DNA of 64,000 nt from Rhizorhabdus histidinilytica (GTDB lineage Bacteria; Pseudomonadota; Alphaproteobacteria; Sphingomonadales; Sphingomonadaceae). Below the pieces are notes generated by a model that was not told where the DNA came from, searched no databases, and saw only the letters and a list, made by a program, of their open reading frames with translations. The DNA lies in assembly GCF_900167915.1 (NCBI RefSeq), contig NZ_FUYM01000005.1, positions 248,001 through 312,000 of the forward strand. The letters are read 5' to 3'. The position numbers were made by a program, and so were the translations under genes. Positions 56,602-64,000 of the stretch are shown here, piece by piece; position 1 is the stretch's first letter, and the number at the start of each line of letters is the position of its first letter.

Positions 56602-57534
56602 TCAGCGCCGATGTTCGAAGCCCAGCGTCCCGGGCAGCGGCACGGGACCGTCGCGATCATGGAGACGGAGACCCGAGCCCGCTTCGAACCGTCCGATCAC
56701 GGTCGCGTGGCGCGCCGCCGCGGCGGCCGCACCGGGCGGCACCGCGGCGATGAGCTGGTAATCGTCGCCCGCCGTCGCGGCGGCGATCCGCGCGGCACGG
56801 TCGCTGCCGAAGGCGCGCGCCTCGTCCGACAGCGGCACCGCGTCGAGGTCGATCGCGACGGCGAGGCCCGAGGCGTCGGCGATCCGGGCGGCGTCGATCA
56901 GCAGCCCATCCGACACATCGGCCATCGCATCGGCAAGCGGCGCGAGCGCGCGGCCCTCGGCGAGGCGCGGCATCGGCAGACGATAGGCCTTGAGCAGCCG
57001 GCGCGGCCCTTCGATCTCGCCCCGCGCGACGCGGAGGCCGAGCCCGGCGTCGCCGACCGGTCCCGTCAACACCAGCAGGTCGCCGGCCTTCGCGCCGCGC
57101 CGGTCGGGCACGCCGCCGGCGGGCGCCTGGCCGATCGCGGTGAGGCCCAGCACCCGCGCCTGACCCGCCGGCTGGGAAACCGTGTCGCCGCCGAGCAGCG
57201 GTACCCCGAAATGGTCGAGCGCGCGGCCGAGCCCGTCGACGAACGCCGCGTCCCAGTCCGCGGCCCCGGTCAGGCCGAAGCCCATGAGGACACCAATCGG
57301 CTCGGCACCCTTGGCGGCGAGGTCGGAGAGATTGACCGCGAGCAGCTTCCACGCGACGTCGCCCGCCGGATCGCCGGGGAGATAATGAACGCCCTCGACC
57401 AGCATGTCGTGGGTGAACACCAGGTCGCGGCCGACCGGCGCGGGCAGCACCGCCGCATCGTCGGCCAGCCCCCGCGCGCCCGGATGCCGGGCAAGGCCGC
57501 GCAGGCGGTCGATCAGGCGTCGCTCGTCGCTCAT
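56602..57534 (-). CDS. thiL: Thiamine-monophosphate kinase
   Basis: Phosphorylates thiamine monophosphate to the active diphosphate. The 310 residues follow the PurM-like fold: LADDAAVL (Asp pair for Mg-ATP), VFTHDMLVEGVHYL, AVNLSDLAAKGAEPIGVLMGFG, VPLLGGDTVSQPAG, and MADVSDGLLIDAARIADASG. Length is normal. Last gene of hisG-hisD-nusB-TauE/SafE-thiL. The nusB-thiL link is widespread in bacteria. Confidence 0.95.
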   Translation of the reverse strand: MSDERRLIDRLRGLARHPGARGLADDAAVLPAPVGRDLVFTHDMLVEGVHYLPGDPAGDVAWKLLAVNLSDLAAKGAEPIGVLMGFGLTGAADWDAAFVDGLGRALDHFGVPLLGGDTVSQPAGQARVLGLTAIGQAPAGGVPDRRGAKAGDLLVLTGPVGDAGLGLRVARGEIEGPRRLLKAYRLPMPRLAEGRALAPLADAMADVSDGLLIDAARIADASGLAVAIDLDAVPLSDEARAFGSDRAARIAAATAGDDYQLIAAVPPGAAAAAARHATVIGRFEAGSGLRLHDRDGPVPLPGTLGFEHRR

Positions 57535-57574
57535 CGGGTCACCATCCCTGAATCGCCGGCCTTTTCATAGCCCG

Positions 57575-58354
57575 TCATCCCGCCAGCCGGCTCACCGCGT
57601 CCCAGCTCAGCTTGACCCCGACCAGCATGGTCAGCCCGTAGACCATCACGTAGAAGCGCTCGGGATCGATCCGCCGCACCAGCCGCACCCCCGCAAAGGT
57701 CGCCAGGATCGCGATCGGCAACAGCGCCGCCGAGGCGAGCAGGTTGACCGGCGTGAACTGGCCGAGAGCGACATAGGCGGGCACCTTGATCCAGTTCATC
57801 AGCGCGAAGAAGATCGCGGTGGTGCCGACCAGCACGTCGCGCGGCAGCTTCTGCGGGAAGACCCAGAGCTGGTAGGGCGGGGCGCCGGCATGGGCGATCT
57901 GGCTGGTCAGCCCCGAGACGGTCGCACACAGCACGCCGACCCAGTCGGGCAGCACCCGGGCGGGGGCGGGCGTGCCGCCGCGCTCGACCCACAGCCGCTG
58001 CCCGCCGAACAGGACGGAGATCAGGCCGAGCGCGAGCAATATCCAGCTTTCCGGCAGGCTGGCAGCGAAGAGATAGCCGAGCAGGATGCCGAGGATCGCG
58101 CCCGGCAGCATCACCCGCATGATGTGCCGGTCCCAGCTGTGGCGGAAGGCCCAGACGCCGACCGCGTCCTGGACGATCAGCAGCGGCAGCACGATCGCCG
58201 CCGCCTGGACCGGCGGCACGACCATCGCCACCAGCGGCATGGCCAGGGTGCCGAAGCCGATGAAGCCCCCCTTGCCGAGGCCCATGAGGATGACCGCCGG
58301 GATGCCCAACAGCCAGAACAGCGGATCGTGGAGGATCGTGGTGTCGACCGTCAC
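57575..58354 (-). CDS. TauE/SafE-family sulfite/anion exporter-like membrane protein
   Basis: A 259-residue transporter of about eight helices. Typical features are LLGIPAVILMGLGKGGFIGFGTLAMPLVAMVVPPVQAAAIVLPLLIVQDAVG in the first half and the similar LCATVSGLTSQIAHAGAPPYQLWVFPQKLPRDVLVGTTAIFFALMNWIKVPAYV in the second. The start is not certain: a GTG at 58354, ten bases after the nusB stop, gives VTVDTTILHDPLFWLLG. Earlier starts would lie within nusB. Position inside a his/nus/thi operon suggests co-expression only. Confidence 0.88.
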   Translation of the reverse strand: MTVDTTILHDPLFWLLGIPAVILMGLGKGGFIGFGTLAMPLVAMVVPPVQAAAIVLPLLIVQDAVGVWAFRHSWDRHIMRVMLPGAILGILLGYLFAASLPESWILLALGLISVLFGGQRLWVERGGTPAPARVLPDWVGVLCATVSGLTSQIAHAGAPPYQLWVFPQKLPRDVLVGTTAIFFALMNWIKVPAYVALGQFTPVNLLASAALLPIAILATFAGVRLVRRIDPERFYVMVYGLTMLVGVKLSWDAVSRLAG

Positions 58355-58364
58355 CCGCGTGGGC

Positions 58365-58820
58365 CTAGGCGCGCACGGCCTTCGCGATGCCGTCGAGCAC
58401 GCCGTTGACGAAGCCCTTTTCCTTCTTGTCGTAGAAGGCGTCGGCGACATCGACATATTCGCTGATCACCGTCGCGGTCGGCACGTCGGGGCGGGCGATC
58501 AGCTCATAGGCGCCGACCCGCAGGATCTGCCGCATCGGCCGGTCGAGCCGCTCGAGCGTCCAGCCGCTCGCCAGCCGCGCACCGATCGCGGTGTCGATCT
58601 CGGCGCGGCGGGCGTCGACACCCTTCACCAGATCGTCGAAGAAGGCGACCTCGGCCGCCGCATATTCGACATCCTCGATCGTCGCGCCCAGCCGGTGCTG
58701 GTGGAATTCGTCGAGCAGCGCGGCGAGCGGGGTGCCTTCCATCTCCTGCTGGTAGAGAGCCTGCGCGGCGGCGAGGCGGGCGGCGCTGCGCGAGCGGGCG
58801 CGTTCGTTGATCTTGGCCAT
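58365..58820 (-). CDS. nusB: Transcription antitermination factor NusB
   Basis: RNA-binding protein of the rRNA antitermination complex with NusE (S10). The 151-residue all-helical protein has N-terminal RSRSAARLAAAQALYQQEMEG and C-terminal ERLDRPMRQILRVGAYELIARPDVPTATVISEYVDVADAFYDKKEKGFVNGVLDGIAK, the family's most conserved part. It starts five bases after the hisD stop. Confidence 0.97.
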   Translation of the reverse strand: MAKINERARSRSAARLAAAQALYQQEMEGTPLAALLDEFHQHRLGATIEDVEYAAAEVAFFDDLVKGVDARRAEIDTAIGARLASGWTLERLDRPMRQILRVGAYELIARPDVPTATVISEYVDVADAFYDKKEKGFVNGVLDGIAKAVRA

Positions 58821-58824
58821 TGTC

Positions 58825-60117
58825 CTATCGTTCCAGTCTGGCGGCGACCGATGCCGCGTGCGCGGGCAGCCCTTCCGCCGTGGCGAGCGCGACCGCCGCC
58901 GGCCCGATCGCGGCGATCGCCGCCGAATCGAGCGCGATGAAGCTGGTCCGCTTCATGAAGTCCAGCACCGACAGACCCGAGGCGAAGCGCGCCCGGCGCC
59001 CGGTCGGCAGCACATGGTTGGGACCGGCGACATAGTCACCGACCGCTTCCGGCGCGTGGCGGCCGAGGAAGACGGAGCCGGCATGGCGGACCCGGTCGAA
59101 CAGCGCCTGTGGATCGGCGACCGCCAGCTCGAGATGCTCGGGCGCCAGCCGGTCGCTGAGCGCGGGCACCTCGTCGAGGCTGGCGACGGTGACGATCGCG
59201 CCGTTCGCATCCCAGCTCGCCCGGGCGGTCGCCTCGGTCGCGAGCCGGCCAAGCTGTGCCTCGACCGCGGCCGCGACCGCATCGGCGAAGCCGGCGTCGT
59301 CGGTGAACAGGATCGACTGGCTGGTCGGATCATGCTCGGCCTGGCTGAGCAGGTCGGCGGCGATCCAGGCGGGGTCGTTGTCGCGGTCGGCGACGACGAC
59401 GATCTCGGACGGGCCCGCCACCATGTCGATGCCGACCACGCCGTAGAGCTGGCGCTTCGCCTCGGCGACCCAGGCGTTGCCGGGGCCGACCACGACGTCG
59501 ACCGGCCGAATCCGTTCGGTGCCGTAAGCGAGCGCGGCGATCGCCTGCGCGCCGCCGATCCGCCACACTTCGTCGACCCCGGCAAGCGCGGCGGCGGCGA
59601 GCACCAGCGGGTTGACGACGCCCTCCGGGGTCGGCGTCACCATGACGATCCGGTCGACTCCGGCGACCTTGGCGGGGATCGCGTTCATCAGCACCGAGGA
59701 GGGATAGGCCGCGCGACCGCCCGGCACGTAGAGCCCGGCCGCCTCGACCGCGCCCCAGCGCGCACCCATGCGGACGCCGGCCTCGTCCGTGCGGCTGCTG
59801 TCGGCAGGGCGCTGGGCGGCGTGATAGGCTCCGATGCGCGCGGCGGCGAGTTCGAGCGCGGCACGCAGGTCGGCGTCGAGTGCGGCGAGCGCGTCCTCAC
59901 ACTCGGTCTGCGGAATCCGCCAGCCCGACGAATCGAGGTCGTGCCGGTCGAAGCGGCGCGTATAGTCGGCGAGCGCGGCATCGCCCCGCTCACGCACTGC
60001 CGCGACGATCGCCGCGACGTCGCGCGAGACATCGGCGTCGGCCTCGCGCCGGCCGTCGACCAGCGCGGTGAAGGCGGCGGCGAAGTCCGCGTCGCGGCTG
60101 TCGAGCCTAAGCGGCAT
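58825..60117 (-). CDS. hisD: Histidinol dehydrogenase
   Basis: Zinc enzyme for the last two oxidations of histidine synthesis. The 430 residues include the signature [44 protein letters not shown] (about 228-271, with the zinc ligands Gln and His), the NAD site [13 protein letters not shown], and PEHLELAV. The start overlaps the hisG end by 11 bases. The hisG-hisD-nusB order recurs in sphingomonads. Confidence 0.98.
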   Translation of the reverse strand: MPLRLDSRDADFAAAFTALVDGRREADADVSRDVAAIVAAVRERGDAALADYTRRFDRHDLDSSGWRIPQTECEDALAALDADLRAALELAAARIGAYHAAQRPADSSRTDEAGVRMGARWGAVEAAGLYVPGGRAAYPSSVLMNAIPAKVAGVDRIVMVTPTPEGVVNPLVLAAAALAGVDEVWRIGGAQAIAALAYGTERIRPVDVVVGPGNAWVAEAKRQLYGVVGIDMVAGPSEIVVVADRDNDPAWIAADLLSQAEHDPTSQSILFTDDAGFADAVAAAVEAQLGRLATEATARASWDANGAIVTVASLDEVPALSDRLAPEHLELAVADPQALFDRVRHAGSVFLGRHAPEAVGDYVAGPNHVLPTGRRARFASGLSVLDFMKRTSFIALDSAAIAAIGPAAVALATAEGLPAHAASVAARLER

Positions 60118-60772
60118 CCTTGGCCTCTACCGCCTTGCGGAAACCCTCGACCAGCGGGCCGATCTCGGCCGCCCGCGTCTTGAAGGCTGCGCGGTTGACG
60201 ATCAGCCGCGACGAGACCTGGGCGATCGTCTCGACCTCGGCGAGGCCGTTATCCTTGAGCGTCCGGCCGGTCGATACCAGGTCGACGATCCGGCTCGACA
60301 GGCCGAGCACCGGCGCGATCTCCATCGCGCCGTTGAGCTTGACGCATTCGGCCTGGACGCCGCGCGCCTCGAAATGGCGGCGGGTGATGTTCGGATATTT
60401 CGTCGCGACGCGGACATGGCTCCATTCGCGCGGGTCGTCGCCGGCCGCCATCGCGACAGGCTCGGCAACCGAGATGCGGCAATGGCCGATATCGAGGTCG
60501 ACCGGCGCGTAGAGCTCCGAATAGTCGAACTCCATCAGCACATCCGACCCGACGATGCCGAGCTGCGCCGCGCCATGGGCGACGAAGGTCGCGACGTCGA
60601 AGGCGCGGACCCGGATCAGGCCGATGTCGGGACGGTTGGTGGCGAAGCGCAGCAGCCGGCTGTCCTCGTCGCCGAAGGCCGGCTCGGGCACGATGCCGAG
60701 CGCGGCGAACAGCGGCAGCACCTCCTTGAGGATGCGTCCCTTGGGCACGGCGATGATGATCTGCGCGGTCAT
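60107..60772 (-). CDS. hisG: ATP phosphoribosyltransferase, short (HisZ-dependent) form
   Basis: First step of histidine synthesis, feedback-controlled by histidine. At 221 residues it is the short form: it has the two periplasmic-binding-like lobes ([67 protein letters not shown]) but lacks the C-terminal regulatory domain. Short HisG enzymes work with the regulatory subunit HisZ, which is not in this window. ATG 60772 gives [13 protein letters not shown]; the TTG upstream is not needed. Confidence 0.97.
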   Translation of the reverse strand: MTAQIIIAVPKGRILKEVLPLFAALGIVPEPAFGDEDSRLLRFATNRPDIGLIRVRAFDVATFVAHGAAQLGIVGSDVLMEFDYSELYAPVDLDIGHCRISVAEPVAMAAGDDPREWSHVRVATKYPNITRRHFEARGVQAECVKLNGAMEIAPVLGLSSRIVDLVSTGRTLKDNGLAEVETIAQVSSRLIVNRAAFKTRAAEIGPLVEGFRKAVEAKDAA

Positions 60773-60848
60773 GACGCGCCGCGCCTTAAAGCAGCGCGGC
60801 CCGGCTGACAACGGACCCGGCCGATTCGGCTCCGCTTCCCCGCCCCGC

Positions 60849-60877
60849 CCGTCATGCCAGCCTCCGCCGGCATGAAG
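60849..60877. repeat. Single REP unit (family 1)
   Basis: GTCATGCCAGCCTCCGCCGG followed by CATGA, an imperfect palindrome between hisG and the convergently placed end of the manganese exporter gene. Confidence 0.6.
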
Positions 60878-60890
60878 GACGAGGAGAGAA

Positions 60891-61457
60891 TCACAGCAGC
60901 TCGCGCAGCGCCAGCACGCCGAGGACCGCGAAGATCGCCGCGGCGGCGACGCGCATCGCCTTGAGCGGCACGATCCGGGTGATCCGGTCGCCCAGGAAGA
61001 CGGCGGGGACGTTGGCGATCATCATGCCCAGCGTGGTGCCGATCGCGACCAGCTCGACCGCGTGGTAGCGCGCACCGAGCGCGACGGTGGCGATCTGGGT
61101 CTTGTCGCCCATCTCGGCCATGAAGAAGGCGACGACAGTGGTCAGGAAGACGCCGTAACGAGCGGGCTTCACCGCAGCCTCGTCCTCGTCGATCGTGTCG
61201 GGGACCAGCGTCCACACCGCCATGGCGAGGAAGCCGAGCGCGACCGCGAGGCGGAACCAGGTGCCGTCGAGGAGCCCCGACACCGCCGAGCCCGCCCAGG
61301 CGGCGAGCGCATGATTGACGATGGTGGCGACGAAGATGCCGAGGATGATCGGCACCGGCGCGCGGAAGCGGCAGGCGAGGATGATGGCGAGCAGCATCGT
61401 CTTGTCGCCGATCTCGGCGAAGGCGACGAGCAGGGTCGAGGCGAGGATCACATCCAT
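60891..61457 (-). CDS. TMEM165/GDT1-family manganese exporter
   Basis: A 188-residue membrane protein of six helices in two related halves, each with the family's E-x-G-D-K-[TS] motif: [17 protein letters not shown] (near residue 16) and [19 protein letters not shown] (near 108). Members move Mn2+ (or Ca2+) against H+, protecting cells from excess manganese. The manganese-sensing riboswitch upstream supports Mn2+ as substrate. ATG 61457 starts [17 protein letters not shown]; longer frames run into the riboswitch. Confidence 0.93.
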   Translation of the reverse strand: MDVILASTLLVAFAEIGDKTMLLAIILACRFRAPVPIILGIFVATIVNHALAAWAGSAVSGLLDGTWFRLAVALGFLAMAVWTLVPDTIDEDEAAVKPARYGVFLTTVVAFFMAEMGDKTQIATVALGARYHAVELVAIGTTLGMMIANVPAVFLGDRITRIVPLKAMRVAAAAIFAVLGVLALRELL

Positions 61458-61529
61458 GCGAACATTCCGGGCCGGGCGGACAGTGGACGGACGACACCAG
61501 ACCCCCCGCCCGGCAGGCGGAGGTCGGGT
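61458..61529 (-). promoter_or_regulatory. Expression platform downstream of the Mn2+ riboswitch
   Basis: On the minus strand, GACCTCCGCC (61525-61516) can pair with GGCGGGGGGTC (61510-61500). The enclosed CCGGGCGG (61513-61506) could instead pair with CCGCCCGG (61479-61472), close to the ribosome binding region of the exporter. No T-run follows the hairpin, so control of translation by alternative pairing is more likely than termination. Confidence 0.45.
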
Positions 61530-61634
61530 GTCATCGGTCTTGCCAAGCTCGAAAGCTCGATCGCGCCATGGGGTCTCCCCCAAGCATGTTGACGCGATCC
61601 CCGCCCGCAGGCGGCCGGCTACTCCCCGGATGAC
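61530..61634 (-). ncRNA. yybP-ykoY (manganese) riboswitch aptamer
   Basis: Read on the minus strand the segment shows the family hallmarks in order. These are the closing stem GTCATC (61634-61629), GGGGAGTAGC (61627-61618), CGTCAACATGCTTGGGG in the middle, GAGACCCCATGGCG, and the 3' block CTTGGCAAGACC before the stem's other strand GATGAC (61535-61530). The GGGGAGUAGC and UCAACAU elements form the Mn2+ site in known structures. It sits directly upstream of a GDT1-family Mn2+ exporter, the classic target. Mn2+ binding should raise expression. Confidence 0.9.
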
Positions 61635-61679
61635 GCGGCCGCGGTAGGGGAAGCGGGGGAGAAGGTCAATCCGCCAATA

Positions 61680-61831
61680 CCCCCCTCCCTTTCAAGGGAG
61701 GGTTGGGGGTCGGGTGACGGAGCCGAGGGGCTCGATGCCCTCGGCGGCGGTTTCGGAACGAGGACGGGAAAGGGGGCTCGCTGACGCTCGCCACCCACCC
61801 CCCGACCCCCTCCCTTGAAAGGGAGGGGGAG
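61680..61831. repeat. Hairpin-ended intergenic repeat (family 2), longest copy
   Basis: Hairpins CCCTCCCTTTCAAGGGAGGG (about 61683-61702) and CCCTCCCTTGAAAGGGAGGG (about 61809-61828) end the element. GGGGGTCGGGTG and CACCCACCCCCCGACCC form the inner complementary blocks; the middle contains GCTCGATGCCCTCGGC and a GCTCGCTGACGCTCGC motif. It directly follows the dps stop (minus strand) and precedes the riboswitch transcript, so it probably ends dps transcription. Confidence 0.85.
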
Positions 61832-62332
61832 TCAGGCGTTCCGCGCGGTCTCGAACAGGAACCAGGCACGCTCCTCGGCCTGGTCGGTCCATTCGTCCAG
61901 GATGCCGCTGGTGGCATTGTCCTTGGCGGCGTCGACGATCTCCTTGGCCTCGCGCAGCTTGGCGACCAGCGCGAGATTGTCGTCGCGCAGTTCCTTGAGC
62001 ATGTCCTGCGCGCTGACGAAGTCGGCGTCATTGTCCTTGATCGACTGACGCCGGGCGATGTCGCCGACCGAGCGCAGCGTGGTGTTGCCGGTCTTGCGGA
62101 CCCGCTCGGCGATCACGTCGGTGGTCGCCAGGATCTGCGCCGCCTGATCGTCCATCAACAGGTGATAGTCCCGGAAATGCGGACCCGACACATGCCAGTG
62201 GAAATTCTTCGTCTTGAAATAGAGCGCGAAGCTGTCGGCCAGGATGCCGTTCAGCGCGTCGGCGACGCTCATCGCGCTGTTGCTCTGCAGGTCGGTGGGG
62301 GTCGCCAGGGCGGACTTCGGTTTCTTGGCCAT
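61832..62332 (-). CDS. dps: Dps-family DNA-binding ferritin-like protein
   Basis: A 12-subunit iron-storage and DNA-protecting protein. The 166 residues include the ferroxidase signature KNFHWHVSGPHFRDYHLLMDDQ (about 42-63) with His and Asp/Glu ligands shared across subunit interfaces, an IAERVRKTGNTTLRSVGDIARRQS loop and a C-terminal DEWTDQAEERAWFLFET helix. The lysine-rich start (MAKKPKSALA) could contact DNA. The chosen ATG at 62332 follows GAAGGGAGCACC; the upstream TTG is not needed. It neighbours the manganese exporter, joining two metal or oxidative stress functions. Confidence 0.93.
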   Translation of the reverse strand: MAKKPKSALATPTDLQSNSAMSVADALNGILADSFALYFKTKNFHWHVSGPHFRDYHLLMDDQAAQILATTDVIAERVRKTGNTTLRSVGDIARRQSIKDNDADFVSAQDMLKELRDDNLALVAKLREAKEIVDAAKDNATSGILDEWTDQAEERAWFLFETARNA

Positions 62333-62512
62333 GATCTCGGGTGCTCCCTTCTCGATTCGGCTCGTCAACGATCATCGTGACAAAAGGTGTCGCGAGCGTC
62401 GCCTGAAAATCCTCGGTCGCAGAAATCGACCGATTCGATCAGCGGGTCGATCCGGGATATCCACAGCATCCTTGACTCTGGCCCCCTTCCGCCATTAAGG
62501 GCCCATCCGAAC

Positions 62513-62540
62513 AGCGGCGCGCGACGCCGCTTTATTTTTT
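62513..62540 (+). terminator. Plus-strand rho-independent terminator upstream of rpmG
   Basis: AGCGGCG (62513-62519), loop CGCGA, CGCCGCT (62525-62531), then TTATTTTTT. This is a convincing terminator for plus-strand RNA, yet the preceding plus strand is antisense to dps and empty. A promoter-like TTGACT (62472-62477) and ATTAAG (62494-62499), 16 bases apart, lie just before it. It may end a short RNA or attenuate rpmG. Confidence 0.65.
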
Positions 62541-62565
62541 GCACAGCGATTAAGGGTTTCGGGTC

Positions 62566-62733
62566 ATGGCCAAGCCGACCACCGTCAAGATCAAGCTCGT
62601 CAGCACCGCCGACACCGGCTTCTTCTACGTCACCAAGAAGAATCCGCGCACCCAGACCGAGAAGCTGAGCTTCCGCAAGTACGATCCGGTCGTGCGCAAG
62701 CATGTCGACTTCAAGGAAGCCAAGATCAAGTAA
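62566..62733 (+). CDS. rpmG: 50S ribosomal protein L33
   Basis: A 55-residue ribosomal protein: [20 protein letters not shown], then [35 protein letters not shown]. It is the cysteine-free form without a zinc ribbon, usual in alphaproteobacteria. The leader holds a terminator-like hairpin 26 bases before the start codon. A strong terminator follows. Single-gene transcript, placed between dps and divK. Confidence 0.98.
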   Translation: MAKPTTVKIKLVSTADTGFFYVTKKNPRTQTEKLSFRKYDPVVRKHVDFKEAKIK

Positions 62734-62774
62734 GCGCCGCGCGGGCTTCGCGCCCGCGGCCTACCGGTCGAAAG

Positions 62775-62800
62775 ACACCCGCCTTCCGGCGGGTGTTTTC
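62775..62800 (+). terminator. Rho-independent terminator of rpmG
   Basis: ACACCCGCC, loop TTCC, GGCGGGTGT, then TTTCGTTT. A nine-base perfect stem with a T-rich tail, 42 bases after the stop. A second hairpin (GCCGCGCGGGC-TTC-GCGCCCGCGGC, about 62737-62761) precedes it. Confidence 0.9.
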
Positions 62801-63038
62801 GTTTGTTCGGGCTTGTTTGTTTAGCCCTCAAGCGCCGGGCGGCCAGCATCCGCTGGCCTTGGCTTTCCTCGCAAAAGCTCGGGCGGCCGTTCGGCCTTGC
62901 GGAGCCTGCGGCTCCGTTTCCCCCAATTCCCGTCACGCCGGCGGAGGCCGGCATCTCAGGCGGCTCCTGCCTCGGCCTCTTCTCCTCTCTCCCGAGATCC
63001 CGGCCTCCGCCGGGATGACGGGAAGGAGTGCCCCTGCC
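62801..63038. other. Gene-free spacer between rpmG and divK ends
   Basis: Holds a second copy of the CGTTCGGCCTTGCGGAGCCT string (62889-62908) with its CGGAGCC/GGCTCCG hairpin, seen also at 18650-18669, and then a REP doublet. I see no coding sequence. Confidence 0.6.
62931..63020. repeat. REP-type palindrome pair (family 1)
   Basis: Left unit CGTCACGCCGGCGGAGGCCG followed by GCATCTC, and right unit GAGATCCCGGCCTCCGCCGG followed by GATGACG, facing each other across about 40 bases. Placed at the 3' end of divK, so it probably ends its transcript. Confidence 0.75.
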
Positions 63039-63440
63039 TTATCCCGCGCGGATGAAGCCGCCGAGCGAGCCGGCCAGTTCCTCGACCGCGATCACGAAGC
63101 GCGACACCGAGATCGGCTTCGACACATAGGCGTCGGCGCCCGCCTCGCGCACCCGGCTCTCGTCGCCCTTGCCGGCATAGGCGGTCACCGCCATCACCGG
63201 GATCGCCTCGAGCTGCCCGTCGGCCTTCATCATGCGAATCAGCTCGACCCCGCTGATGTGCGGCAGCTGGATGTCCATGATCACGAGCTGGGGCAGGAAG
63301 AGGCGGATGGCGTCGAGCGCCTCGCGCGCGTCGCGGACCGTCCTGACCTCCGCGCCATGCGCTTCGAGCAGGTCGCGAAAGAGCCGGAGATTCAGCTCAT
63401 TATCCTCGACAATCAGGATTTTTTTCGCCACGGCAGCCAC
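63039..63440 (-). CDS. divK: Single-domain response regulator DivK
   Basis: A cell-cycle signalling receiver that in Caulobacter links DivJ/PleC phosphorylation to CckA and CtrA activity. The 133 residues are one receiver domain: acidic pair in ILIVEDNELNLRLF (Glu12, Asp13), phospho-acceptor Asp56 in LVIMDIQLPHISG, switch Thr in AVTAYAGKGDE, and Lys in YVSKPISVSRF. The NELN-LF and SKPISV-RF strings are diagnostic for DivK. It is divergent from the DUF3572 gene across only 26 bases, an arrangement typical of alphaproteobacteria. Confidence 0.95.
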   Translation of the reverse strand: MAAVAKKILIVEDNELNLRLFRDLLEAHGAEVRTVRDAREALDAIRLFLPQLVIMDIQLPHISGVELIRMMKADGQLEAIPVMAVTAYAGKGDESRVREAGADAYVSKPISVSRFVIAVEELAGSLGGFIRAG

Positions 63441-63466
63441 ATCTAACCGAGCGGCGAGCCTACGTC

Positions 63467-63760
63467 ATGCCCTTCGCGGAATCAAATCCCGCAAATTCCC
63501 GCGGTCCCGGCGACGATGCGTCGCTGGTGACCGGGCTCAAGGCGCTCGCCTGGACGCTCGACGACCCGGCCCGCGCGCGCCGGCTGCTCGACCTGACCGG
63601 GCTGACCCCCGATGCGCTGCGCGCCGGCGCGACCGACCCCGCGATCCTCGGCGCGCTGCTTGATTTCCTGTCGGGGCACGAGCCCGACCTTGTCGCCTGC
63701 GCCGAGGCGATCGGCGCGACGCCGACCGAGCTGATCCGCGCGCGGGAGGCGCTGTCGTGA
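63467..63760 (+). CDS. DUF3572 family protein
   Basis: A 97-residue helical protein that matches the alphaproteobacterial DUF3572 family by its location beside divK and by LVTGLKALAWTLDDPARARRLLDLTGLTPDALRAGATDPAILGALLDFLSGHEPDLVACAEAIG. The family's E-x-x-L-x-FL-hinge-E-P-x-L region is visible. Function unknown; the stop overlaps the next start (GTGA). Confidence 0.88.
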   Translation: MPFAESNPANSRGPGDDASLVTGLKALAWTLDDPARARRLLDLTGLTPDALRAGATDPAILGALLDFLSGHEPDLVACAEAIGATPTELIRAREALS

Positions 63761-64000
63761 CGTCCAACGCGACGATACGCGCGACCGGCGGCCGGCCGTT
63801 GCTGATCACCGACTGCGACGAGGTGCTGCTCCACATGGTCACGCCCTTCGGCGCTTGGCTCGACGAGGCGCACGCGATCGACTTCGCGATGGAGCGGCCC
63901 GACTTCAGCGGCGCGCTCACCCGCCGCGCCGACAGCAGCCCGGTCGAGGAGGAGCATATCGGCCCGCTGCTCGACGCCTTCTTCACCACCGAGATGCACC
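63757..64000 (+). CDS. HAD-family hydrolase, 5' part only
   Basis: The gene runs off the right edge; 81 residues are visible from a GTG start that overlaps the DUF3572 stop by four bases. ITDCDEVLLHMV carries HAD motif I (D-x-D), followed by PFGAWLDEAHAIDFAMERPDFSGALTRR, a region seen in sphingomonad HAD proteins of unknown substrate. The GTG start is supported by the overlap and by immediate onset of the motif. Confidence 0.8.
   Translation, partial: MTSNATIRATGGRPLLITDCDEVLLHMVTPFGAWLDEAHAIDFAMERPDFSGALTRRADSSPVEEEHIGPLLDAFFTTEMH

Noticed and set aside
62340-62420. General stress (EcfG-type) promoter for dps
   Set aside because: A CGTT is present in the right area but no GGAAC element lies at the required spacing, so I do not call it.

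Overview
This is a high-GC (roughly two-thirds G+C) chromosomal segment from an alphaproteobacterium, almost certainly a sphingomonad (Sphingomonas/Rhizorhabdus-like). The evidence is the gene families, the trpF-trpB-trpA-accD-folC order, a DivK/DUF3572 pair, a CHAP-domain secreted protein typical of the group, and several sphingomonad-style intergenic palindromic repeats. It is mostly core chromosome: 61 protein-coding genes (both edge genes are cut), one riboswitch, several terminators and palindromes, and no rRNA, tRNA, CRISPR array, prophage or insertion sequence that I can see.

Layout. 1-5800: end of a sensor-like protein, then an overlapping trpF-trpB-trpA-accD-folC operon. 5800-12735: a DUF6628 gene behind a Fur-like palindrome, then two different aconitases (acnA, acnB) tail to tail. 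12735-18640: two overlapping small genes, a membrane LytTR regulator, an MHS-type transporter, YgfZ divergent from a dihydroorotase-like gene, and a secreted CHAP amidase behind a strongly folded leader. 18700-20060: a Phd/ParE-type toxin-antitoxin pair and a HAD phosphatase. 20180-23640: a complete Mla-like lipid transport operon whose permease carries a fused STAS domain. 23770-26850: thrS, a small monooxygenase-fold protein and infC. 26880-34400: small membrane and VOC proteins, then a three-domain hydrolase/deacetylase/glycosyltransferase with two companion genes, then an SDR-like protein. 34465-41660: pepN, DUF898 plus M48 protease, an alpha/beta hydrolase, a TPR protein and a secreted protein. 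41700-52590: maeB, mutS, a coiled-coil secreted protein, a thioesterase, a MocR regulator, DUF983 and glnD. 52590-60770 (leftward): a kinase-like protein, GNAT, VOC and hppA, then the hisG-hisD-nusB-TauE/SafE-thiL run. 60890-64000: a manganese exporter behind a yybP-ykoY riboswitch, dps, rpmG, divK, DUF3572 and the start of a HAD gene.

Most interesting points. (1) Two copies of a hairpin-ended repeat sit inside operons and their right arms form the Shine-Dalgarno sequences of trpA and folC. (2) The CHAP gene leader folds into nested stems that bury its ribosome binding site. (3) infC appears to start at AUA, twelve bases before the first in-frame ATG. (4) A rho-independent terminator lies on the plus strand between dps and rpmG where no plus-strand gene precedes it, implying a short RNA or an attenuator. 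(5) The manganese exporter has a well-formed yybP-ykoY aptamer with a plausible expression platform. (6) One protein joins a GH18-like hydrolase, a NodB deacetylase and a GT2 synthase. I found no clearly new multi-gene defence or biosynthetic system; the novelty here is mainly at the RNA and repeat level.
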